38,197 nucleotides of DNA, taken from positions 1 to 38,197 of the forward strand of contig NZ_CAKXZT010000179.1 in NCBI RefSeq assembly GCF_935825525.1, given 5' to 3'. Positions 16,948 to 26,054 of this stretch are shown here, piece after piece; position 1 is the first letter of the stretch; each line of letters begins with the position of its first letter. A program made the position numbers and the translations under genes. The notes under the pieces were generated by a model. The model was not told the DNA's origin. It ran no database searches and saw nothing but the letters and a program-made list of their open reading frames with translations. The stretch is from Mesorhizobium escarrei (GTDB lineage Bacteria > Pseudomonadota > Alphaproteobacteria > Rhizobiales > Rhizobiaceae).

Positions 16948-17735
16948 GAAAAGATCCGGCCGGCAATCGCTCGGTTGAGGCCGAAATGGATGTCCCCGGT
17001 ACACCGGAGGACGTCTGGAACGCGATCGCAACGGGACCTGGAATATCTCAATGGTTCGTACCGAGCGAACTCGAAGGCCGCATCGGAGGAACAGCCGTTT
17101 CGCATTTCGCTGCCGATGGAAGCATGGATGCGGTCGCCACCATTACAGCTTGGGAGCCGCCCAGGCGGTTTGTCGCAGAAGCACCCGGTGAGCCGGGAAC
17201 GGTGGCGACGGAATGGACCGTCGAGGCAAAGTCCGGCGGGCTTTGCACCGTTCGCGTGGTCCATCGCTGGTTCGCGACTTCCGATGATTGGGATGATCAG
17301 TTCGAGGCCCACAGCTACGGGTGGATCTCGTTCTTCCGCCTGCTTCGCCTTTATCTCACGCATTTTCCCGGGCAGCACGGCTCGGCTTTTCAGCTCTTGG
17401 TGCCGTCTTCCGAACCTTTAGCTGATGCGTGGCGAAAACTGGTTGTACCCTTGGGCCTGGCGAATGCGACTGAACAACAGCGCGTGGTTTCGGACGCGCA
17501 GGCATTCGAGGGCGTCGTCGAACGAACAGGGCCGCAAGACCATCCCGAGGTGGTGGTCCGGCTGGACCAGCCAGCGCTGGGCTTCGCGCATCTCTTCGCC
17601 TTGCCGATGGGCGGGATGACATACCTATCCGTGCGGTTTTTCCTTTTTGGGGACGATGCAGCGAGCATTGCAAAACGGGAGGAGCCAAAGTGGCGAACCT
17701 GGCTTGAAAAGCATTTCCCAACTCCCGGGGAGTAG
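16938..17735 (+). CDS. SRPBCC (AHSA1-like) domain protein
   Basis: 265 residues. Residues about 8-145 are a SRPBCC fold of the AHSA1 group: VEAEMDVPGTPEDVWNAIATGPGISQWFVPSE, then RFVAEAPGE, then a final helix TSDDWDDQFEAHSYGWISFFRLLRLYL. This fold has a deep pocket for hydrophobic ligands. The remaining 110 residues are an extra a/b domain seen in this longer subgroup. It is co-translated with the HTH gene and is probably its functional partner, perhaps binding the inducer. AAGGAAAGG lies 7 bp before the ATG. Ligand unknown. Confidence 0.85.
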   Translation: MPVRKDPAGNRSVEAEMDVPGTPEDVWNAIATGPGISQWFVPSELEGRIGGTAVSHFAADGSMDAVATITAWEPPRRFVAEAPGEPGTVATEWTVEAKSGGLCTVRVVHRWFATSDDWDDQFEAHSYGWISFFRLLRLYLTHFPGQHGSAFQLLVPSSEPLADAWRKLVVPLGLANATEQQRVVSDAQAFEGVVERTGPQDHPEVVVRLDQPALGFAHLFALPMGGMTYLSVRFFLFGDDAASIAKREEPKWRTWLEKHFPTPGE

Positions 17736-17798
17736 CGCTCCAGCGGAAACGCAATTTGTCAATTTCATCCACGCTGGGCGCCGACTAAGCTTTCCGAG

Positions 17799-18773
17799 CT
17801 ATGATTGCCGTGTTCGTGCGGGCGGGCCGCTGTGGTGCTTCTGCGCAGTCTGCTCCACTCCTGCAAGCAGATCGAAGAGCCATGCCACACCCGCATCCAT
17901 CATCGCGACCTTGGGAGCGACGGCGTTGAGCCGGAAGCCGGGCAACGGCAACGGGGCATCGAGGCTCAGGACGCCGAAACGCGCCGCATGCATGGCAACG
18001 AACCGCCGCGGCAGGGCCGAGATGAGGTCGGTCTCGGCGATCACCGCCAGCGCGAACATGAAGTTCGGAACCGTCAACGCAATCCGTCGCGCCCGGCCTT
18101 GCTTGGCCAGTTCTTCATCCACGAAGCCGTAAGGATCGCCACTGTGCGAGACGACCAGATGCTGCATGTCGCAGTATCGCTCCAGGATCGGATCACGCGC
18201 GAACGGATGTCCAAGGCGCATGGCAATTACAAAGTCTTCTTCGTAGATGCAGCGCCTTTCGAAGCGAGGCGGGATGTCATCGGACGGAATGATCGCGATG
18301 TCGATGGCGTGCGTCTCGAGATCGACAATCGCGCTTTGCCAGACGCGGGCCGGAGAGGGCAAGATCTGACGCACCCCGAGGTCGATGCGTGGCGCAATCC
18401 GGCTTAGTTCGGCGAGGAGGGGGCGCAGGATCACGGCTGAGACACCGTCCGGGGCGCCAATTGCGAACCGGCGCACGGCCGTGGCGGGGTCGAAGGGTGC
18501 GGCAGTCGCCATGACGCTGCGCACGCGCGCCAGAACGTCGGCGATCGGCGCGGCCAGTTCCGTTGCACGCGCCGTCGGCACCACGCCCTTGGGCGTTCTG
18601 AGGAACAGCGGATCGTTGAGGAGCCGGCGCAACCGGCCGAGCCCGTGACTGACGGCCGATGGCGTCAGATTAAGCCGGTCCGCCGCCCGGCCCACGTGGC
18701 CCTCTCCGAGCACGGCCTCGAAGAGGACGAGGAGATTGAGATCGGTGCGCGAAAGATCAATTTCGTTCAGCAT
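17799..18773 (-). CDS. LysR-family transcriptional regulator (NodD/LeuO-like subgroup)
   Basis: 324 residues. The HTH starts DLSRTDLNLLVLFEAVLGEGHVGRAADRLNLTPSAVSHGLGRLRRLLNDPLFLRTPKGVVPTARA; the RTDLNLL opening and the NDPLFLRT wing are typical of the subgroup containing NodD, SyrM and LeuO. The effector domain follows from about residue 95. It is divergent from the ABM-like gene at 18876 with 102 bp between the starts, so that gene and the SnoaL-like gene are likely targets. It is not NodD itself as far as can be judged: no nod genes or nod boxes are nearby. Confidence 0.9.
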   Translation of the reverse strand: MLNEIDLSRTDLNLLVLFEAVLGEGHVGRAADRLNLTPSAVSHGLGRLRRLLNDPLFLRTPKGVVPTARATELAAPIADVLARVRSVMATAAPFDPATAVRRFAIGAPDGVSAVILRPLLAELSRIAPRIDLGVRQILPSPARVWQSAIVDLETHAIDIAIIPSDDIPPRFERRCIYEEDFVIAMRLGHPFARDPILERYCDMQHLVVSHSGDPYGFVDEELAKQGRARRIALTVPNFMFALAVIAETDLISALPRRFVAMHAARFGVLSLDAPLPLPGFRLNAVAPKVAMMDAGVAWLFDLLAGVEQTAQKHHSGPPARTRQS

Positions 18774-18875
18774 ATTCCTGAAATCATATCATTGGCTTCA
18801 TCAAGATCAACATGCAATTTTACCGGCTGAGCACTGTATCGCTCGCACGAACGGGGCCTTGGGCGAGAAACAGCC

Positions 18876-19145
18876 ATGTCGGTGATGATGATTTCTGAGG
18901 TCGGCGGACAGTCGCCGCAGGGGTATGAGGGCATGCTCGCCCTCGTCGGTGATGCTTTGAGGCAGGCGCCGGGCTTCATCATGCACGTGTCGCACCCGGT
19001 GGCGGCCGGCTGGCGGATCGTCGAGGTGTGGAATTCCCGGGAAGACGCGACGCGCTTCTTCGCTGCTCATATCGCGCCGAATCTGCCGGATGGCATCCGG
19101 CCGAAGCTGTCCTTCCAGCCGCTGCAAAGTCTGTTGAAGCCCTGA
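18876..19145 (+). CDS. Small ABM-like (dimeric a/b barrel) protein
   Basis: 89 residues. The pattern of a short b-strand, a helix (PQGYEGMLALVGDALRQAPGF), the strand pair IMHVSHPVAAGWRIVEVWNS and the helix REDATRFFAAHIAPNL matches the dimeric a/b barrel of antibiotic-biosynthesis-monooxygenase-like proteins. The WRIVEVWNSREDATRFF segment is particularly typical. Function cannot be set from sequence; such proteins range from quinone-forming monooxygenases to binding proteins. It lies between a divergent LysR gene and a downstream SnoaL-like gene on the same strand. Confidence 0.75.
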   Translation: MSVMMISEVGGQSPQGYEGMLALVGDALRQAPGFIMHVSHPVAAGWRIVEVWNSREDATRFFAAHIAPNLPDGIRPKLSFQPLQSLLKP

Positions 19146-19239
19146 CGGAAATGCCGGCCGGTTGGAGGATGTGAGATCGCCTCGGTTTGACGGGCGGGCT
19201 GCTGCTGCGGATCGGTTACAAACATAGGAGAAATTTCTC

Positions 19240-19782
19240 ATGCCAGTTTCACGACGTTCAGCACTCGCTGCAGCGGGCGCCGGTCTCGCGTCGCTTGGGA
19301 TCACGAAAGCTGCAAGCGACCCGGCCCTTGCCCGTCAGGTCTCCATCGCCGATGAAGAGGTTGCCACGCTCACCAGGCAGACCGCGGAAGCCAACGCGGC
19401 GCTGATGCGCGGCGACATCGCCCGATACCGTGCGTTGATCACACTCACCGATGACTTTACGCTGATGTCGCCTTTCGGCGGAACGCCGACGCGCGGCGTG
19501 GACATGACGAGCGAACGCTGGGAGGCAATGGGACGATTCTTCAGGAACGGCTCGCTGGAGCAAGAACTCGTCCAAGCCTATGCCGCGGCCGACATGGTGG
19601 TTCTCGTGGTCATCGAGCGCGGCCGCGGCGAAGTCGGCGGTCTGCCGGCCCAGGACTGGCCGCTGCGCGTCACTTTGGTCTATCGCCGGGAAGGATCCGA
19701 ATGGCGGCTCGCGCACCGTCACGCAGACCCGCTCGTCCGGGGTATCAGCCTGGAGCAGGCGGCCGCGCTGGCCCGCCGCTGA
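19240..19782 (+). CDS. SnoaL-like/DUF4440 (NTF2-fold) protein with Tat leader
   Basis: 180 residues. A leader (VSRRSALAAAGAGLASLGIT) has a twin-arginine and a hydrophobic stretch. It is followed by an NTF2-like domain: ANAALMRGDIARYRALITLTDDFTLMSPFGG, later RVTLVYRREGSEWRLAHRHADP. AGGAGA lies about 8 bp before ATG 19240. The protein is probably exported and may bind or isomerise a small hydrophobic compound; no enzyme activity can be assigned. Its last 38 bp overlap the convergent 3' end of secDF. Confidence 0.82.
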   Translation: MPVSRRSALAAAGAGLASLGITKAASDPALARQVSIADEEVATLTRQTAEANAALMRGDIARYRALITLTDDFTLMSPFGGTPTRGVDMTSERWEAMGRFFRNGSLEQELVQAYAAADMVVLVVIERGRGEVGGLPAQDWPLRVTLVYRREGSEWRLAHRHADPLVRGISLEQAAALARR

Positions 19783-22330
19783 CGCTTGTGCCGGACGGCT
19801 CTTTCGCCACTGCGGCTTCCTCTTGGCTGAGGGCGCCCGGCCGGAGCTTGAACAGGATCAGCAGCGGCCCGGCGACGAAGATCGAGGAATAGGTCCCGGC
19901 GAGGATGCCGAAGATCATTGCGACCGTGAAGGACTGGATCACCTCGCCGCCCCAGATCGAAAGCGCCGCCAGCGCAAACAGCGTGGTCACGCCGGTCAGG
20001 ACCGTTCGCGCCAGTGTCTGGTTCATCGACAGGTCGAGCAGCTCGGCAATCGGCATTCTTTTATAGCGGCGCAGATTTTCGCGGACCCGGTCATAGACGA
20101 CAACCGTATCGTTGATGGAATAGCCGACAATAGTCAGGATCGCGGCAATCGAGGTCAGATTGAACTCTATGCCGGCGACGACGTAGAAGCCAACCATCAG
20201 GATCACGTCGTGGAACGTCGAAATGATGGCGCCGAGCCCGAATTGCCACTCGAACCTGATCCAGATGTAGACGAGCATCGCCAGCAGCGAGGCGAGCACG
20301 CCCATTGTGCCGTTGAACGCGAGTTCGGAGGACACTGTCGGACCGACAACCTCGATGCGGCGGAACTCGTAGTCGGTTTCGAGCGCGCTTCTTACCTTCT
20401 CAACGGCGGACTGTTCGGCAACGTCGCCGCCCCCCTGGGTGCCGATGCGGATCAGCACATCCCTGGTCGAGCCGAACTCCTGCACCTGCACCTCACCCAG
20501 TTCGAGACCCGTCAGCCGCTCACGGATGTTGCCGATGTCGGCCTGCTGGCCCTTCGCCTGCACCTCGATGCTCGAGCCGCCGCGGAAGTCGATGCCGTAG
20601 TTCATACCGACAGTGAAGAACAGCGCGGCCGAAGCGATCGACAACAGCACGGACAGCGTGAAGGCGTATTTTCGGAATGCCATGAACGGCACGCGCGTGT
20701 CGTCGGGCACCAGCCGCATGACACCGCTGGGCATGGTTTTCGGCCGCTGCCGACGGAGCCAGAACGCGACCAGCCAGCGCGTCAGCGTGAACGCCGTGAA
20801 TACGGTGGTGACAATGCCGATGGCGAGGGTGACGGCAAACCCCTTGATCGGTCCCGAGCCGAGGAAGAACAGGATGACGGCGGCAATCAGCGTCGTCACA
20901 TTGGCGTCGACGACAGTCGCCAGCGCCTGTCTGAACCCGGAATCCATCGACTGCACGATGGAGCGCCCTTGACGGTTCTCTTCGCGGACGCGCTCGAAGA
21001 TGATGACGTTGGAATCGACCGCCATGCCCATCGTCAGCACGATGCCGGCGATGCCAGGCAGCGTCAGCGTCGCCCCGAGCACGGATAGGATGGCGATGAT
21101 CAGTGCGACGTTGGCCAGCAGCGCGATATTCGCGATCAGCCCCAGCCGCCCATAGGCGAACAGCATGAAGCCGACGACGAGGACCCCGGCGATGATTGCC
21201 GCGAACTGGCCCGCCTCGATCGAATCGCTGCCGAGGCTCGGACCGACGGTGCGCTCCTCGACGATGGTGAGATCAGCAGGCAGTGCGCCGGCGCGCAGCA
21301 GGACCGCAAGATCGTTCGCGCTCTCCACCGTGAAACTGCCGGATATCTGCCCGGTGCCGCCCAGGATCGGTTCGCGGATCTGAGGCGCGGAGATCACCTC
21401 GTTGTCGAGGATGATCGCGAACAGGCGCCCGACATTGGCCTGAGTAGCCTGACCGAAGCGGGTGGCGCCGCGGCTGTCGAAGCGAAACGAGACCACCGGC
21501 TCGTTGGTGCGCTGGTCGAAGGTTGCCTGCGCATCGACTAGGTTTTCGCCGGAGACAATGATCCGGTTCTCGATCAAATGCGGAACCCGCGGCTCGTCCG
21601 TCGAATACAACACCGTCGAGCCCGCCGGCGGGCGGCCGGAGATCGCCTCCTCGACCGGAATCGACTGGTCGACCATCTGGAAGGTCAGCTTCGCGGTCTG
21701 TCCGAGGATATCCTTCAGCCGCTGCGGATCCTGCAGGCCCGGCACCTGGACCATGATGCGGTCCGATCCCTGGCGCTGGATGATCGGCTCGGTCGTGCCG
21801 AGTTCGTTGACGCGCCGGCTCACCACCTCGATCGATTGAGTCAGCGCCGCGGCGATCCGGTAGTCGATCCCGGCTTCGGTCAGCGTAAAGCGCAGCAGGC
21901 CCGGTTCCGGCTCGGCCATCTCCATCTCGGTCACCGAGCCGCTCATAAAAAGCCCCGTCGAGATCGGCTGCGTCAATCTTTCGAGCGCGCTCTTCGCCGC
22001 TTCGATCTGGCCTTGGTCGCGAATGCGGACCTGGATGGAATTGGCGGTGCCGGCAAGCCCGGTATAACCGATCTGGGCATCGCGCAGTGATGTGCGGACC
22101 TCGTCGCGTGCCGATTCGAGACGTTCGTTGGCAAGGTCCTGCCGATCGATCTGGAGCAGGATGTGCGAGCCGCCCTGCAGGTCGAGTCCCAGCGTCAGCT
22201 GCTGCTTTGGCAGCCAATTCGGCAGCGATGCCAGAGTGGAGGCGGGAACCAGATTGGGAACTGCGTAGAGGATGCCGGCCAGGACTGTCAGCCAGATGAG
22301 AATGGTCTTCCAGCGCGAAAAATGCAGCAT
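19745..22330 (-). CDS. secDF: Protein translocase subunit SecDF (fused)
   Basis: 861 residues combining SecD and SecF, the proton-driven subunits that help pull proteins through SecYEG. The N-terminal half has a first transmembrane helix (about 8-27) and the SecD signature LTLGLDLQGGSHILLQ. It also contains the large periplasmic P1 region and helices with GMAVDSNVIIFERVREE. The second half has the SecF opening NYGIDFRGGSSIEVQ and IVGYSINDTVVVYDRVREN. Fused SecDF is normal in alphaproteobacteria. The usual neighbours (yajC upstream, Mth938-like gene downstream) are missing, so this may be an additional copy. ATG 22330 follows GGACAAGAAC. The 3' end overlaps the SnoaL-like gene. Confidence 0.96.
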   Translation of the reverse strand: MLHFSRWKTILIWLTVLAGILYAVPNLVPASTLASLPNWLPKQQLTLGLDLQGGSHILLQIDRQDLANERLESARDEVRTSLRDAQIGYTGLAGTANSIQVRIRDQGQIEAAKSALERLTQPISTGLFMSGSVTEMEMAEPEPGLLRFTLTEAGIDYRIAAALTQSIEVVSRRVNELGTTEPIIQRQGSDRIMVQVPGLQDPQRLKDILGQTAKLTFQMVDQSIPVEEAISGRPPAGSTVLYSTDEPRVPHLIENRIIVSGENLVDAQATFDQRTNEPVVSFRFDSRGATRFGQATQANVGRLFAIILDNEVISAPQIREPILGGTGQISGSFTVESANDLAVLLRAGALPADLTIVEERTVGPSLGSDSIEAGQFAAIIAGVLVVGFMLFAYGRLGLIANIALLANVALIIAILSVLGATLTLPGIAGIVLTMGMAVDSNVIIFERVREENRQGRSIVQSMDSGFRQALATVVDANVTTLIAAVILFFLGSGPIKGFAVTLAIGIVTTVFTAFTLTRWLVAFWLRRQRPKTMPSGVMRLVPDDTRVPFMAFRKYAFTLSVLLSIASAALFFTVGMNYGIDFRGGSSIEVQAKGQQADIGNIRERLTGLELGEVQVQEFGSTRDVLIRIGTQGGGDVAEQSAVEKVRSALETDYEFRRIEVVGPTVSSELAFNGTMGVLASLLAMLVYIWIRFEWQFGLGAIISTFHDVILMVGFYVVAGIEFNLTSIAAILTIVGYSINDTVVVYDRVRENLRRYKRMPIAELLDLSMNQTLARTVLTGVTTLFALAALSIWGGEVIQSFTVAMIFGILAGTYSSIFVAGPLLILFKLRPGALSQEEAAVAKEPSGTSVSGGPARPPAPG

Positions 22331-22466
22331 GTTCTTGTCCGTTCAGCCCATATCGGGCGCAAACCGCCTCCGACAAGAGCTTTGGCGTTCCGATCGGCGA
22401 GCAACTCGAAGAACGGAACGCGATGTGAAACTTTGGGAGTCGAGGGCCGGGGTCGCGCGGCCAGGT

Positions 22467-22883
22467 TCACGCCGTGAGAAGCGGAGGCGCGCGCGCATCA
22501 AAGGCGCGGATCGGCGACAGTTCCGGCCGGTCTTCAGACCATATGCCAAACGGTGCGGCTGACGCGGTTTCGGGCGGCAGGCACAAATCCGGGATGATAC
22601 AAAATGGCTTGCCATTTCCCGCAGTAACAGGCGTTCCCGTCTTGAAACGGGAAGCCTCAGCAGCAACACGGCGCGCAATGTCGCGTACGAGGAAAGTCGG
22701 GTGCGTGACTGGCTCGGTTGCGCCGAGCCGCATTTGCTCCCTGGCAAGGTCGTGCGCGACCTGGTCGGCTGTTGCCGCAGGAATGGTCCAGACCAGAAAG
22801 AGCAACGAAGCCAGCAGCCGCAGACCAGCACCCAGGCTGAGCAGGACGCCGGGCCCAGCCCGTCCTCGGCCGCCTCGTCTCAT
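22467..22883 (-). CDS. Possible small exported protein, unknown
   Basis: 138 residues from ATG 22883 (an in-frame TTG at 22916 is the other start). Residues about 12-40 form a hydrophobic signal sequence (LLSLGAGLRLLASLLFLVWTI) ending AATA, suggesting cleavage and export. The rest is hydrophilic with two Cys (FCIIPDLC) that could form a disulfide. I recognise no family. It is upstream of secDF on the same strand, 136 bp away. No good ribosome-binding site is visible, so it may not be real. Confidence 0.4.
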   Translation of the reverse strand: MRRGGRGRAGPGVLLSLGAGLRLLASLLFLVWTIPAATADQVAHDLAREQMRLGATEPVTHPTFLVRDIARRVAAEASRFKTGTPVTAGNGKPFCIIPDLCLPPETASAAPFGIWSEDRPELSPIRAFDARAPPLLTA

Positions 22884-23343
22884 CCCATCGCTACGGCTTT
22901 CATACACTGCGACCAATACGCTTTCGCCTTCGTTGCCTCAGTAAGCGGCGAGCCGCATTTTTGGTTTAACTACAGCACTTGTGCTGCGAATTGAAGCGCA
23001 GCTTTCACGGGACTAGAAGGGTTGGCTCCAGAACCTGTTCTCAGCGATCCGAACTGGATACTCATATACCAGTATCCGCGAGGCTGCCTCCACAAGGAGC
23101 CTCATCTGCATAGCTTTGGCCACCTTCGTCCGGGACGTTTGCGCTGCGGGGCAACGCTCCACAATCACGAAATATCAGACAAATCGGACTATTTACGAGC
23201 AGCCAATGAGTCTCTAGAGTTCAGACTGCGGCTGGGATGGCGCCGTTCTTTCGCTGCCAGCACCCTTGAGGAGGAGGGCGTCCAAGCCGCATTTCGACAA
23301 AGTTCAGATCAGCGAAAATGACTGAATCAATGGGAGGTTGAAC
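22884..23343. other. Upstream region of the sugar ABC transporter operon with two palindromes
   Basis: No supported gene. Two inverted repeats stand out: CAGCAC-TT-GTGCTG (22973-22986) and GGATACT-N8-AGTATCC (23056-23077), which also reads ACTGG-N11-CCAGT one helical face over. Either could bind a repressor of the transporter; no LacI-type gene is adjacent. No GGAA-N6-TTCC site is present. Confidence 0.45.
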
Positions 23344-24306
23344 ATGAAATCTGCGATACGAAATGCGTCCGTCGCCGCCGCGGCCTTGGCTCTCGGTCTG
23401 TCCTTCACGGCGATTGCCAGTGCCCAGGACAAACCGACGCTGGCCTTCGTCGTCAACGGCGCTTCCGATTTCTGGAAGGCGGCCGAAGCCGGCGTCAAGA
23501 AGGCCCAGGCCGAATTGCCCAACTACAATCTCGAGCTCAAATATCCGGAACAGTCGTCGGTCGCCATCCAGCAGCGGCTGATGGACGATCTGGTGACGGC
23601 CGGCGTCAAGGCCATCATGGTTTCGGCCGTCGATCCAAAGACCTCGACCGACGGGCTCAACAAGATCGCCTCGGAGACGGCGCTGTTCACAACCGACAGC
23701 GACGCGCCGCAGACCAAGCGTATCGCCTATATCGGCTCGTCCAACATCGATGCCGGCAAGCAGGCGGCCGAGATCGCCAAGAAGGCGATGCCCGACGGCG
23801 GCAAATGCCTCGGCTTCGTCGGCCTGCTCGGCGCCGACAATGCCAAAGAGCGCATCGAAGGCATGAAGGAAGGCCTCGCCGGCACCAAGATCGAGCTGAT
23901 CGACGTGCGTGGCGACGACATCGACCAGGCCCGCGCCAAGAAGAATGTCGAGGACGCGCTGGTCGCCAGCCCCGACGTCACCTGCATGGTCGGCTTCTAT
24001 TCCTACAACACGCCGCGCATCTATGAAGCGCTGCGCGACGCCGGCAAGCTCGGCCAGATCACGGTCGTCGGATTCGACGACGATCCGATCACGCTGGGCG
24101 GCGTCAAGGAAGGCACCGTTGCCGCCACCGTCGTGCAGCAGCCCTTCGAATGGGCCCACCAGGGCATGAAGCTGATGGCCGCCTATCTCGAGGGCGACAA
24201 GTCGGGCATTCCGGAGAACGGCCTGATCATCATCCCGACCAAGATCATCGGCAAGGACGACGTCGACGCCTATGCCGCCAATCTGAAGGCGATGTCCGGC
24301 AATTAG
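23344..24306 (+). CDS. Sugar ABC transporter substrate-binding protein (CUT2/ribose type)
   Basis: 320 residues. A signal peptide (about 1-28, ending ASA) precedes a type I periplasmic binding protein of the RbsB-like group: TLAFVVNGASDFWKAAEAGVKKAQAEL, then VAIQQRLMDDLVTAGVKAIMVSAVD, then TVVGFDDDPITLGGVKEGTVAATVVQQPFEWAHQG. ATG 23344 has GGGAGG 6 bp upstream; the TTG at 23338 lies within that signal. It delivers a sugar or polyol to the permease and ATPase encoded downstream. Substrate cannot be read from sequence; ribose, another pentose or an inositol would fit the neighbourhood. Confidence 0.92.
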   Translation: MKSAIRNASVAAAALALGLSFTAIASAQDKPTLAFVVNGASDFWKAAEAGVKKAQAELPNYNLELKYPEQSSVAIQQRLMDDLVTAGVKAIMVSAVDPKTSTDGLNKIASETALFTTDSDAPQTKRIAYIGSSNIDAGKQAAEIAKKAMPDGGKCLGFVGLLGADNAKERIEGMKEGLAGTKIELIDVRGDDIDQARAKKNVEDALVASPDVTCMVGFYSYNTPRIYEALRDAGKLGQITVVGFDDDPITLGGVKEGTVAATVVQQPFEWAHQGMKLMAAYLEGDKSGIPENGLIIIPTKIIGKDDVDAYAANLKAMSGN

Positions 24307-24425
24307 TACGAAAGCAGTTGTGCCGGCTCGAGGTTCGCTTCGGGCCGGCGGCTCGCATTGACGAACCCTGCAAGGGTCGTCAGTCTGCAGATGTGGCTAG
24401 AACGGCCCACCGGCTGCTGTCAGGC

Positions 24426-25973
24426 ATGATGAACTATTCCGACGCATCCATCGGCGCATCCACGATTGCCCCGTTCCTCAGTCTCGAGGGCGTGCGCAAG
24501 ACCTATCCCGGCGTGGTCGCGCTGGACGGGTTTTCGCTGGAGGTCAGGCCTGGCGAGGTCATCGGCCTCGTCGGCGAAAACGGCGCCGGCAAGTCGACCC
24601 TGATGAAGATCCTCGGCGGCGTGACCACCCCCGACACCGGCACCATCATCGTCGACGGCGTCGCCCATGACGGGCTGACCGTCGAGGCCAGCATCGGTTC
24701 CGGCATCGCCTTCGTCCACCAGGAACTCAACCTGTTCGAAAACCTCGACGTTGCCGCCAACATCTTTTTCGGCCGCGAGCCGTTGCGCGCCGGTCCGCTG
24801 AGGCTTGTCGACCGCGTCAGGCTGCGCACGCTGGCGGCACCACTGCTCAAACGCGTGGGCGCCAATTTCTCGGCCGACACCCCGGTATCGGCGCTGTCGC
24901 TTGCCCAGCAGCAGATGGTCGAAATCGCCAAGGCGCTGTCGATCGAGGCGCGGCTGGTCATCCTCGATGAGCCGACGTCGAGCCTGCCGCTTGCCGAAAC
25001 CGACAAGCTGCTCGATGTCATCAAGGCGCTGAAGGCCGACGGCATCAGCGTCATCTTCATCTCGCATCGCCTTCACGAGGTCGAGCGGGTTGCCGATCGC
25101 GTCGTCGTGCTGAGGGACGGCATGCTTGCCGGCACGCTGCCGAAGAACGCCATCAACCACGACCAGATGGTCAAGCTGATGATTGGCCGCATGCTGAAGG
25201 AGCGGGAGAAGGCCGCAGAATCGGCCCGCCCGCCGGGCGCCGTCGCCCTGTCGGCCAAGGCCGTTCGCACCAGCGCCTATCCCGACCGGCCGGTCGATCT
25301 CGGCGTCAGGCGTGGCGAAATCCTTGGCCTGGCGGGTCTTGTCGGCTCCGGCCGCACGGAACTGGCGCGCGTGCTTTTCGGCATCGAGAAGAGCCTTGGC
25401 GGCGCGCTCCAGCTTGATGGAAAAGATCTGGTTCTTGGTTCGGCGGCCGACGCCGTGGCCAACGGGATCTTCCTCGTCCCCGAGGATCGCAAGCTGACCG
25501 GCATCCTGCTCGACCTGTCGATTGCCCAGAATATTTCGCTCCCCAATCTGCCGGCTCATGCCCGGCGATCCTTGGTCTCTGCCCGCGCCGAAGCCGTCAC
25601 CGCTGAGAAGCAGAAACGCAATCTCGGCATCAAAGCGCCCTCGGTGGCGACGCGCACCGGCTCGCTGTCCGGCGGCAACCAGCAAAAGGTGGTGCTGGCC
25701 AAGTGGCTGGCCATGAGCCCCAAGGTGATGATCCTCGACGAGCCAACCCGCGGCATCGACATCGGCGCCAAGGCCGAGATCTACGGGCTGATGCGGGCGC
25801 TGGCCGATGCCGGCGTCGCCGTGCTGATGATATCGAGCGACATGGAGGAGGTGATCGGCGTCTCCGACCGCATCGCCGTCATGCATGAGGGCCAGATCTC
25901 AGGCATCCTCGACAAGGAACAGTTCAGCCAGGAAAACGTCCTGCTGCTGGCCGTCGGCAAGCAGCCGAAATAG
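24426..25973 (+). CDS. Sugar ABC transporter ATP-binding protein (two NBDs)
   Basis: 515 residues with two nucleotide-binding domains in tandem, as in RbsA/MglA. NBD1 has Walker A GENGAGKST, a signature segment LSLAQQQMVEIAK (degenerate LSxxQ) and Walker B LVILDEPTSSL. NBD2 has a degenerate Walker A (GLVGSGRTELARVLFG), signature LSGGNQQKVVLAKWL and Walker B VMILDEPTRGID. Such ATPases power CUT2 transporters. ATG 24426 (or 24429) is taken as the start because the ABC domain begins about 20 residues later; upstream codons look non-coding. It lies 119 bp after the binding-protein gene. Confidence 0.92.
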   Translation: MMNYSDASIGASTIAPFLSLEGVRKTYPGVVALDGFSLEVRPGEVIGLVGENGAGKSTLMKILGGVTTPDTGTIIVDGVAHDGLTVEASIGSGIAFVHQELNLFENLDVAANIFFGREPLRAGPLRLVDRVRLRTLAAPLLKRVGANFSADTPVSALSLAQQQMVEIAKALSIEARLVILDEPTSSLPLAETDKLLDVIKALKADGISVIFISHRLHEVERVADRVVVLRDGMLAGTLPKNAINHDQMVKLMIGRMLKEREKAAESARPPGAVALSAKAVRTSAYPDRPVDLGVRRGEILGLAGLVGSGRTELARVLFGIEKSLGGALQLDGKDLVLGSAADAVANGIFLVPEDRKLTGILLDLSIAQNISLPNLPAHARRSLVSARAEAVTAEKQKRNLGIKAPSVATRTGSLSGGNQQKVVLAKWLAMSPKVMILDEPTRGIDIGAKAEIYGLMRALADAGVAVLMISSDMEEVIGVSDRIAVMHEGQISGILDKEQFSQENVLLLAVGKQPK

Positions 25974-25984
25974 TTTTTATTCGC

Positions 25985-26029
25985 GCAGGTTCTGACCGCA
26001 AAACCGCGGAACACTTTTGCGGAACCTGC
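25985..26029. repeat. Imperfect palindromic repeat between ATPase and permease genes
   Basis: GCAGGTTCTGACCGCAAAA (25985-26003) and TTTTGCGGAACCTGC (26015-26029) are inverted copies apart from a few extra bases in the left arm. The hairpin lies inside the operon, 12 bp after the ATPase stop. It looks like a dispersed rhizobial intergenic palindrome and may stabilise the upstream part of the transcript. Confidence 0.55.
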
Positions 26030-26054
26030 TCAGGCAGCCATTGGGGAGAAGACG

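Noticed and set aside
17799..18773. Calling this LysR gene nodD
   Set aside because: It belongs to the broad NodD/LeuO-like subgroup but there are no nod genes or nod boxes in the window.
19580..21088. 502-residue plus-strand frame
   Set aside because: Antisense to secDF, low-complexity Asp/Gln/Arg/His composition, no domain.
23022..23321. 99-residue plus-strand frame before the sugar transporter
   Set aside because: No start signal or domain; it overlaps palindromes that look regulatory.
24420..25886. 488-residue minus-strand frame
   Set aside because: Antisense to the ABC ATPase gene, which has all expected motifs.
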